Made by a program: the position numbers and the translations under genes
Shown here: positions 39,366 through 45,416 of the stretch, piece after piece
Layout: each line of letters starts with the position of its first letter
Numbering within the stretch: position 1 is the stretch's first letter
Origin: Candidatus Woesearchaeota archaeon CG10_big_fil_rev_8_21_14_0_10_33_12
GTDB lineage: Archaea > Nanobdellota > Nanobdellia > Woesearchaeales > CG1-02-33-12
Direction of reading: 5' to 3'
NCBI GenBank assembly: GCA_002762865.1
Contig: PCYE01000012.1
Location: 879 to 46,294, forward strand
Length of the DNA: 45,416 nt
The notes under the pieces: generated by a model
Database searches by the model: none
Told to the model about the DNA's origin: nothing
The model's input: the letters and a program-made list of their open reading frames with translations, nothing else

Positions 39366-40459
39366 TTAAATTGGGTTACAATTTTTGCATGTTCTGGATG
39401 CCATGTTATGGTATACTCTTCTCCGTTAATCTTAAAAGTAAGTTTATTGTCTTTAATTTTCTTCAAATCAAGACCTTCAACATTTGCGTAATGAAGCTTC
39501 CTATGAATTAATGGATTTATAATCACTATGTTACGAGCCGAATCAGAACCGTTCTGTCCTAATAAAATAAGGTGATGACCTTCTGAATAATACTTTCCAT
39601 TACGTTTTTTGAATGCATACTGTTCTCCAGAAATCTGACATATATTTTGATAAAGTTCCTTGAGTTTTCTTACAGCTTTGGTGTTGCGAATTCTAACCTT
39701 TCTCATTAATTCTTTTACTATTGCTGGAGCATCGTTGGCAACCTCTTCATCTTCATCAAAGAAAACTTTTTGGGAATTTTGAGCCTTATCAGAAATTTCT
39801 TCTTCAGGTTCTGTCTCTAGTTCGTCAGAATCACCAATAAAATTGTCAAGAGAAGGAGGTGCTTCTGCTCTTGGAATTACCTTAAAAGCCCATGCAGGGT
39901 CTGATGTATCAAAGAGAACTTCTCCATTAAACTCTATGTAGCCTGCATTCTCTGTAAACATCCTATTAAGTTTTCTATTTACCGCCCAATCTGGTTCTGG
40001 TGTGCCTGCCTGAAACCATCCAGCCCAATACTCTCCGTTATCCAATTTAGCAATATAAACATGAAGGTTCTCAATATGGATTCTCACAGAAGGGTCGGCT
40101 GGTTGAGGAAATCCTGTAAGGTCTGGTCTCCAAGCATGAACTCTATTATTTTCACTACTTCGTATTTTTTGTGAAGCTATACTAACTGAATTTGCCCTAC
40201 GTTGATATATTTTAACCCTCTGAGTCCCAGTATCAGCTCCAAGACTTAAGATTGGGACTTCCCAACTTGAACCTTGTGTAAACTGTATAGGTGTGATTCC
40301 TCGTAAAAAAGTGTTCCAGTTTTGAAGAGTTACTCCTGAAGTTGGAAAATCAATATATGACTATCCACCGCCACCTACTTCAATTCCAGCGGGTTTATTT
40401 ATATTAAAAAAATCCGCATCCGTTATCTTTCTGAAAACGACACTTTGGACTACTTGCAT
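39362..40459 (-). pseudogene. HNH restriction endonuclease interrupted by an in-frame TAG
   Basis: The frame from the ATG at 40459 to 39362 would be 365 codons but has one TAG at 40361-40363 (codon 33), inside GGGG-stop-SYIDFP. No other stop lies in the frame. The N-terminal region (about 1-130) has no recognised motif; the C-terminus carries an HNH nuclease motif with EGHHLILLG (H295-H296), N310 and HRKLH (H319). The TAG is one C-to-T change from CAG (Gln), plausible after the four glycines. TAG is used as a normal stop elsewhere here (the cysK leader and the HAD gene). Promoter TTTATAAATA (40483-40492) gives a leaderless start at 40459. A start after the TAG would lose the N-terminus. Confidence 0.8.
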
Positions 40460-40460
40460 G

Positions 40461-40499
40461 TAACGTAGAGAATAAGTTCTTATTTATAAATATACGTTA
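40461..40499 (-). promoter_or_regulatory. Nested palindromes over the endonuclease promoter
   Basis: TAACGTA (40461-40467) and TACGTTA (40493-40499) flank AATAAG-TT-CTTATT (40471-40484), and the TATA box lies in between. The arrangement would let a dimeric regulator control nuclease expression. The half-sites resemble the TACTTATAA operator only loosely. Confidence 0.5.
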
Positions 40500-40511
40500 T
40501 TACCCGCCATG

Positions 40512-40996
40512 CAATACCCTAACTTGAAACAACATCACAAACAAAATAGAAATATTTATAAATATAAGTATATTTCTTATTTCACACATAATGTGGAGGT
40601 TAAGCAAAATGGCAAAAAACAAAGAAGGAACAAAAACAATAAAATTGGGTATTTATTTTTGGACAAATTTGGATAAAAAGAATACTAATGAAGGTATTGA
40701 CATGCCTAAAAAGACTTGCTGGGATAGCGGATTTGTTAATGTTGTTTCGAACAATAGGCACGGACTAAGGTCTGGGATTTATAGTAATTTCAATAATTTT
40801 GATGAATTGCCTAATGCTGTAAAAGATGCACTTAAAAGAAGTGGAGTAAGGGTAGTTCAAAGTAAAAAGGATAAGGAGTATAAAGAAGCCCTAAAAAAGA
40901 TGAAGGAATCTGAATTAATAGCAAATTGAGAAAATGATTTGTCAGCCGATACTTAACAGCTTTCACTTGACATCCCATGGTTGAACAATACCCTAA
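40512..40996. repeat. 11-bp direct repeats flanking the gene at 40609
   Basis: CAATACCCTAA occurs at 40512-40522 and 40986-40996. Between them lie only the 107-aa gene and its promoter. This may mark insertion of a small unit or chance. Confidence 0.35.
40609..40929 (+). CDS. Hypothetical 106-aa protein at the island edge
   Basis: The ATG at 40609 has GGAGG (40592-40596) 12 nt upstream, which is why the ATG at 40591 is rejected. The protein is basic, with a beta-rich start (TKTIKLGIYFWTN), a Trp/Gly/Asn-rich middle (CWDSGFVNVVSNN) and a helical Lys-rich end. No family recognised. The upstream region has TATA ATTTATAAATA and the palindromic ATAAG...CTTAT, similar to the endonuclease promoter, so they may be coregulated. 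Short direct repeats flank it. Confidence 0.6.
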   Translation: MAKNKEGTKTIKLGIYFWTNLDKKNTNEGIDMPKKTCWDSGFVNVVSNNRHGLRSGIYSNFNNFDELPNAVKDALKRSGVRVVQSKKDKEYKEALKKMKESELIAN

Positions 40997-41000
40997 AATA

Positions 41001-41014
41001 TTGAGCATGCTCAA
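41001..41014. repeat. 14-bp perfect palindrome TTGAGCATGCTCAA at the alaX stop
   Basis: It overlaps the stop codon of alaX (41011-41013). It could be a right boundary of the island or a transcript-end structure; there is no further evidence. Confidence 0.4.
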
Positions 41015-42216
41015 GATGAATTAGAAATTGTTGTTTTAACTAGTTCTTTAAGGGTTTCAATGATTTTTTCAGAGAATTCTACTTTTATTGAGCCCATTGC
41101 AAAGTTATCACGGCCGCCGCCCTTGCCATTAAACTTATCCATAAGGTTTTTTAGAAGTTCATTAGCCTTAAATCCAGAATCTTCTGAAGCAACAATAATT
41201 ATCTGTGCATTATCACAAAGCTTGTTCAGAAAGCAAACAACTGTTTTTTCTTTTTTTAATGATGCTGCCTGGTCAATAAGCTGCTTTTTTTCAACCTCAT
41301 CAAAGGTATTGTAAACAAAGTTAATATCATTAATCTTTTCCTCATTGAATTCTTTTACAAGGCTTGCGCTTAACTCCCTCAGCTTAGCAGTTTTCTTTTC
41401 ATTTTCCTGCATTAAGTTTTCAATAAACTCAGGAACCTCCTTAACATCTTTTTTTATTATTGAAGAAGATAGTCTTGCTATGCGGGCAAGCTCAAACAAG
41501 TCTTCTGAAACATTTGTCTTAAATCTTATTTCATAATCTCCTTTAAAAAGGTTGAATTTTGTTACAAGAAAATTGCCAATAAAATTTGTTTTTAAAGCAT
41601 GGGTTCCAGCGCATGCTGAGATGTCATGATCCTTTATCTCAACAATCCTTATTTTTTCGTCTTTTATGCGGTCAAGCTTTATCCTTAATCCAGGAATTTT
41701 TGCTGCTTCTTCTTTTGTAATCTCTTTAACAATTATGTCTCTGTTTTCTTTTATGATTTTGTTTGCAAGCTTTTCTGCCTCAAAGATTTTTTCCCATGTT
41801 AAATTTTTACAGATTACAAAAAGTGAGGATTCATCTTCATCTAATCTTACCTTGTTAACTTTGATGTCTTTTATTGTTTTTAGCAAAGCTCCCATAAAGA
41901 TATGCTCGCCTGAATGCATTCTTACAAGTCTGAGCCTTCTATTAATACTATGCTCACATGAAACCATATCATCTATTTTTAAAGTTCCATCAATAATCTT
42001 AACCTTATGAACTATCTTACCATCTTTTTTAGAAATATTAACAACCTTTCCCTCAAAATAATTATTTTTTATAATGCCTGTATCGCAGGGCTGTCCTCCT
42101 CCAGCAGGATAAAAAATAGTATCATCCAGCTCAACCAAAAGAAAGTCTTCTTTTTCTTCAATATTTGTTATTTTTGCGTCTTTTTTATGCAAAAAAGATT
42201 CTTGGTAGGTTTCCAT
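41011..42216 (-). CDS. alaX: AlaX-type trans-editing protein (mischarged Ala-tRNA deacylase)
   Basis: 401 aa, an AlaX-L form. The AlaRS-like editing core has HSGEH at 101-105 and CAGTH at 202-206 (zinc ligands), with a GGGQ-type strand (AGGGQPCDTG) at the start. The C-terminal DHHA1 region ends with KGGGRDNFAMGS. It hydrolyses Ser- or Gly-tRNA-Ala released from AlaRS, complementing the alaS gene at 6.6-9.1 kb. The ATG at 42216 comes one base after the gatB stop, so the genes are translationally coupled. Confidence 0.9.
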   Translation of the reverse strand: METYQESFLHKKDAKITNIEEKEDFLLVELDDTIFYPAGGGQPCDTGIIKNNYFEGKVVNISKKDGKIVHKVKIIDGTLKIDDMVSCEHSINRRLRLVRMHSGEHIFMGALLKTIKDIKVNKVRLDEDESSLFVICKNLTWEKIFEAEKLANKIIKENRDIIVKEITKEEAAKIPGLRIKLDRIKDEKIRIVEIKDHDISACAGTHALKTNFIGNFLVTKFNLFKGDYEIRFKTNVSEDLFELARIARLSSSIIKKDVKEVPEFIENLMQENEKKTAKLRELSASLVKEFNEEKINDINFVYNTFDEVEKKQLIDQAASLKKEKTVVCFLNKLCDNAQIIIVASEDSGFKANELLKNLMDKFNGKGGGRDNFAMGSIKVEFSEKIIETLKELVKTTISNSS

Positions 42217-42217
42217 T

Positions 42218-43597
42218 TTAATTAATCAGCTTTGTGAATATCTGTTTTAATTCTTTTGGCGAGGCCTTCCCTTTGGTAGCTTTCATTACCTGGCCTATTA
42301 AAAAATGAAGTGCCTCTTTTCTTCCTTTTTTGTAGTCAGAAACAACCTTTGGATTTTTTAGTATAACATCCCTGCATATTTTTTCAAGCTCTTTAACACC
42401 TGAGATAGCCATTAGTTTATGCTCTTTTACACAACTGTTTATATCAAATGGCTTTTCAGCAAGTTTTTCAAGGATTTTCTGCGCAGTTGTTTCTGTTATT
42501 TTATTTTCTTCAATTAATGTTAATAAGCTAATCATGTGTTTTTCATTTATTTCTGTTTCAGAAAGCTCTTTTTTATTATAGTTCAAAACCCTTAAAAGCT
42601 CAAACCTCAGCCATCTTGCTGCAAGCAATGGATTTATTTTCCTGGCTGTTTTCTCAAATAGTTCGGAAAGCATTATATCAGAGCAGATAACAAACGCATC
42701 CTGTTTTTTTATTTTATACTGCTTTGCTAATCTTTCTATTTTTTTGTCAGGACTTTCAGGCAGTGTTTTTATTATTTTTTCGATATAATTATCATCAATA
42801 TTTATTGCCGGAAGGTCTGGCTCAGGGATAAACATGTAGTCAGCTGCTTCTTCTTTTGAGCGCATGAAAATAGTTTTATTATGCTTTTCATCAAATGCGC
42901 GGGTTTGCTGCTTTATTTCCTTTCCTTCCTTTATCTCTTCTTCCTGCCTTAAAACCTCGTACTCTGCTGCCTTTACAATGTTGCTGAATGAATTAACATT
43001 TTTTACCTCAACCCTGCTGAATTTTGGGCCAATAGAAATATTTGTATCTGCTTTTACTCCGGAGTTTTTGTCAATTGCCTTTATGTAATTTAATGTTGTT
43101 AACAATGCTTTTAGCCAGTCTCTTAGTTCATTTGTTGATTTAAAGTCCGGCTCTGTCACAATCTCAACCAATGGAAAACCTGAGCGGTTATAGTCAACAT
43201 TTCCTGTTACAGGATCCCATCTTGCAGGGTCTTCCTCAAGGTGGACATCAGATATTCTTATTCCGAGGAATTTTCCGTTTACGCCGACAGGGTTAGAATA
43301 TGAGCCTGACATTGTTTTTTGAAAGCCGGCAGGAAGGTCTGGCCATGAGTAATGCTTTCTCTGGAAAAGCATTCTTTTGTTTATTTTGCATCCAAGCATT
43401 AAGGCGATTGCAATTATCTTATCTACGGCCTGCTTGTTTGGAAGCATCGGCTTTGAGCCGGGCATTGCTGTGCATATCGGGCAGATGTTTGTGTTTGGAG
43501 TTGCATCTTCCTCAATAGAGCAGTTGCAGAATAATTTAGTCTTATTCTCTACATTAATATAGCCATGAATCTCTAGGCCACACTTTATCTCAGTCAT
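42218..43597 (-). CDS. gatB: Asp-tRNA(Asn)/Glu-tRNA(Gln) amidotransferase subunit B
   Basis: 459 aa. It opens CGLEIHGYINVENKTKLFC with zinc ligands C24, C26, C39 and C42. The core has WPDLPAGFQKTMSG and the kinase pocket region HLEEDPARWDP. A YqeY/GatB tail ends the protein (VMKATKGKASPKELK). It phosphorylates the tRNA-bound Glu or Asp before amidation. It is shorter than archaeal GatE (about 620 aa, with an insertion domain), so GatB is the better call. GatA and GatC are not in the window. tRNA-Gln, the likely substrate, is. Confidence 0.9.
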   Translation of the reverse strand: MTEIKCGLEIHGYINVENKTKLFCNCSIEEDATPNTNICPICTAMPGSKPMLPNKQAVDKIIAIALMLGCKINKRMLFQRKHYSWPDLPAGFQKTMSGSYSNPVGVNGKFLGIRISDVHLEEDPARWDPVTGNVDYNRSGFPLVEIVTEPDFKSTNELRDWLKALLTTLNYIKAIDKNSGVKADTNISIGPKFSRVEVKNVNSFSNIVKAAEYEVLRQEEEIKEGKEIKQQTRAFDEKHNKTIFMRSKEEAADYMFIPEPDLPAINIDDNYIEKIIKTLPESPDKKIERLAKQYKIKKQDAFVICSDIMLSELFEKTARKINPLLAARWLRFELLRVLNYNKKELSETEINEKHMISLLTLIEENKITETTAQKILEKLAEKPFDINSCVKEHKLMAISGVKELEKICRDVILKNPKVVSDYKKGRKEALHFLIGQVMKATKGKASPKELKQIFTKLIN

Positions 43598-43629
43598 ATA
43601 GTAGAATGATTATAAAATGTTTATATAAC

Positions 43630-44187
43630 TTACGGATTTACAACTTTTATTACAAAGGCTTTTGTTGCGTAGCTTTCTGGGCCAATCAGTGCCTTGCACT
43701 TGTAATCTGTAGGCTTTGCATTCTCAGTTGCTTTTACAACAAGAGGGAAAACCTCAATCTGGTCTTTTTTAAGGCCTTCTATCTTTTCAGTGTATATAAA
43801 AATAATGTCTGTTTCTGGTTTTGCAGCTGAATCAAATGCCTCATCGCAAAAGAACTCTACCGTAAAGTCAGATGATTCATCTTTCTGGTTCATCACACCA
43901 AAATAAAGTGTTTTTTCAGTTTTCCTTTCAATCTCAAAACCAGATTCAGTTATTGCAAACTTATTTTTTTTATCAGCAATATTTTCTTTTAGTTCAACTG
44001 CTTCCTGCGGCTCTGTTTCTTCAACTTCTTCCTCAGCTGGTTCAGCTGGCTCTTGTTCAACTATCATAGGAACTTCCTCAATAACACCAGCAGTATTACC
44101 AGCACTTTCATTATTTTCAGCCTTTTCAGTGCACCCTGAAATCAAAAACAAACCTATTACCAAAAAAAGCAATATTATTTTTCTCAT
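43630..44187 (-). CDS. Acidic lipoprotein, unknown
   Basis: 185 aa. Signal peptide MRKIILLFLVIGLFLISGC with a lipobox-like ISGC (C19), an Asn/Glu/Pro-rich linker (about 22-65) and a soluble beta-rich domain with two later cysteines. It is probably anchored outside the membrane. It sits between asnS and gatB; no family recognised, and the context may be only positional. Confidence 0.7.
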   Translation of the reverse strand: MRKIILLFLVIGLFLISGCTEKAENNESAGNTAGVIEEVPMIVEQEPAEPAEEEVEETEPQEAVELKENIADKKNKFAITESGFEIERKTEKTLYFGVMNQKDESSDFTVEFFCDEAFDSAAKPETDIIFIYTEKIEGLKKDQIEVFPLVVKATENAKPTDYKCKALIGPESYATKAFVIKVVNP

Positions 44188-44241
44188 ACAATCACCCTTT
44201 GTGTTAATTTATTTTGTTATTATTTAAATTTTGCTATTAAT

Positions 44242-45416
44242 TTAAGGTGTTTTTCTTAACATTGTTCTTGGGAAAGGTATTGTATCTTTTATGTTATCTA
44301 ACTTGCAGAGCCATGCAATTACCCTTTCAACCCCGAGGCCATAGCCAGAATGAGGCACTTTCCCATATCTTCTTGTGTCAAAATACCACTCATATTTTTC
44401 AGGTTTTTCACCCTGCTCTGTTAATGCTTTTTTCATCTCTTCAATATCAGTGTCTCTTTCGCTTCCGCCGATTATCTCGCCGTATCCCTCTGGAGCTATT
44501 ATATCAAAGCACAATGCTGTCTTTGGGTTTTTAGGGTCTTTTGGTTTGTAGAAAGCCATTATTTTTTTAGGATAGTTTGTAATAATCACAGGCTTTTCAT
44601 AATGCTTAGCAATTGTATCCTCTTCAGTTGTTCTTAGGTCTTTTCCCCACTCAGCCTCTAATCCATCTTTCTTTAATGTCTCCAAGGCCTCTGTGTAAGT
44701 AATTCTTGGGAATGGTGTTTTTATTTTCTTAAGCTTCTCAATATCCTGGCCCAAAAACTTTAATTCTTCTTCATTATTTTCAAGGACATATTTCACAATA
44801 AAGGCAACCAAATCTTCTGCATTCTTCAGTATGTCATCAAGCTTAAACCATGCAATTTCTGTTTCAGCCATCCAGAATTCTGACAAGTGTCTTGATGTTT
44901 TTGAGCGCTCTGCCCTAAAGCATGGAGAAATTGTGTAAATTTTTTCCAGAGCAGAAATCATGGCTTCAGCATAGAGCTGCCATGACTGCGTTAAATACAT
45001 AATACCCTCAAAGTATTTTACTTCAAAAAGAGTTGAGCCACCCTCACAGCTTGTTGGCGAGAACATTGGCGAATGCTCCTCATAAAAGCCTTTGTCATTG
45101 AAAAATTTTCTTATTGCCTGGAAAACAGCTGACCTTACTTTTAAGATTGCAGTCATTTTTCTTGACCTTATCCAGAGGTGCCTTTCATCTAACAAAAATT
45201 CAGGGCTCTGGTCTTTTGTTATTGGGAATGTGTCGCTTTCTCCAACTATATTTAATGAAGAAACAGAAATCTCATAGCCAGTTGGAGCGCGGTCATCTTT
45301 TTTTATCTCCCCTGTTATTTCAAGAGAGCATTCCATTGTGGCTTTTAATGCCTCATTCCAAAGTTCATCAGTTAGTTTTGATTTTTCAACAACACATTGT
45401 ATTATTTCTGTTGAAT
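44242..45416 (-). CDS. asnS: Asparaginyl-tRNA synthetase, 5' end cut by window
   Basis: The frame runs from the stop at 44242 to the window edge. Beyond the ATG at 45336, the upstream codons read STEIIQCVVEKSKLTDELW, matching the OB-fold start of AsnRS, so 45336 is not the real start. Class IIb motifs follow: motif 2 FRAERSKTSRHLSEFWMAE and motif 3 GYGLGVERVIAW. Asn-specific rather than Asp-specific identity is judged from overall resemblance (SPMFSPTSCEGGSTLF). Direct Asn charging with GatB present suggests the amidotransferase is mainly for Gln. Confidence 0.93.
   Translation of the reverse strand, partial: STEIIQCVVEKSKLTDELWNEALKATMECSLEITGEIKKDDRAPTGYEISVSSLNIVGESDTFPITKDQSPEFLLDERHLWIRSRKMTAILKVRSAVFQAIRKFFNDKGFYEEHSPMFSPTSCEGGSTLFEVKYFEGIMYLTQSWQLYAEAMISALEKIYTISPCFRAERSKTSRHLSEFWMAETEIAWFKLDDILKNAEDLVAFIVKYVLENNEEELKFLGQDIEKLKKIKTPFPRITYTEALETLKKDGLEAEWGKDLRTTEEDTIAKHYEKPVIITNYPKKIMAFYKPKDPKNPKTALCFDIIAPEGYGEIIGGSERDTDIEEMKKALTEQGEKPEKYEWYFDTRRYGKVPHSGYGLGVERVIAWLCKLDNIKDTIPFPRTMLRKTP

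Noticed and set aside
39362-40087. A short HNH protein starting with GTG at 40087 as a complete gene
   Set aside because: The reading frame and promoter continue to 40459 apart from one TAG, so this is the end of a longer interrupted gene.
40361-40363. Genome-wide reassignment of TAG to an amino acid
   Set aside because: TAG ends other frames at sensible positions, for example the HAD gene at 10091 and the winged-helix gene at 11609.
44242-45336. AsnRS starting at the ATG on 45336
   Set aside because: The frame continues upstream with conserved OB-fold sequence to the window edge.

Overview
The window is an AT-rich, gene-dense piece of an archaeal chromosome, most likely from a DPANN-type lineage (Woesearchaeota/Pacearchaeota-like; this placement is inference). 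The archaeal call rests on an archaeal AlaRS with an N-terminal zinc module, ribosomal protein uS15, Nop5 plus fibrillarin, an archaeal RecJ-like DHH nuclease, NreA, an XPD-type helicase and an ATP-dependent DNA ligase. Many TATA boxes sit about 25-30 nt before the start codon, as on leaderless mRNAs.

Left part (1-14 kb): two winged-helix regulators, one fused to an S-layer-like domain; the rps15-recJ operon; a tRNA-Gln gene with a 48-nt insert in its D-loop; a phosphoribosyltransferase-like protein; nreA; alaS; a 43-aa zinc-ribbon protein; a HAD phosphatase; tRNA-Val(CAC); an HD hydrolase; two unknown genes; a winged-helix protein ending in a long hairpin; and an XPD helicase. Middle part (14-27.5 kb): a nitroreductase; a DNA ligase with a zinc-ribbon insertion; a kinase, nucleotidyltransferase and glycosyltransferase cassette facing a polytopic membrane protein; an 11-aa Lys-rich ORF; a DHH phosphoesterase; cysteine synthase behind a Cys-Cys leader peptide; a ThiI-type thiotransferase domain; an unknown membrane protein and a SpoU methyltransferase sharing promoter sequence; and a HEPN/MNT pair. 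Right part (27.5-35.7 kb): a membrane protein, the nop5-flpA-cysS run, two unknown proteins, valS and an EamA transporter.

From about 35.8 to 41.0 kb there is an accessory island: a zinc ribbon, an IS6-like transposase remnant, a ribbon-helix-helix regulator behind evenly spaced palindromes, two adenine methyltransferases, and an HNH restriction endonuclease interrupted by an in-frame TAG. The window closes with a reverse-strand translation cluster: asnS (cut by the window end), a lipoprotein, gatB and alaX.

Themes: aminoacyl-tRNA quality control (alaS, alaX, valS with tRNA-Val, gatB with tRNA-Gln, asnS, cysS); cysteine and sulfur use (cysK, thiI-like, cysS); and DNA maintenance (recJ, nreA, xpd, lig). 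The features most likely to be new are the Cys-Cys leader before cysK with mutually exclusive RNA pairings, the three 15-bp palindromes at exact 38-bp spacing after nreA, the D-loop insert in tRNA-Gln, the 23-bp-phased operator set of the restriction-modification island with its disarmed nuclease, and the tiny MAKKKAAKKKK gene.
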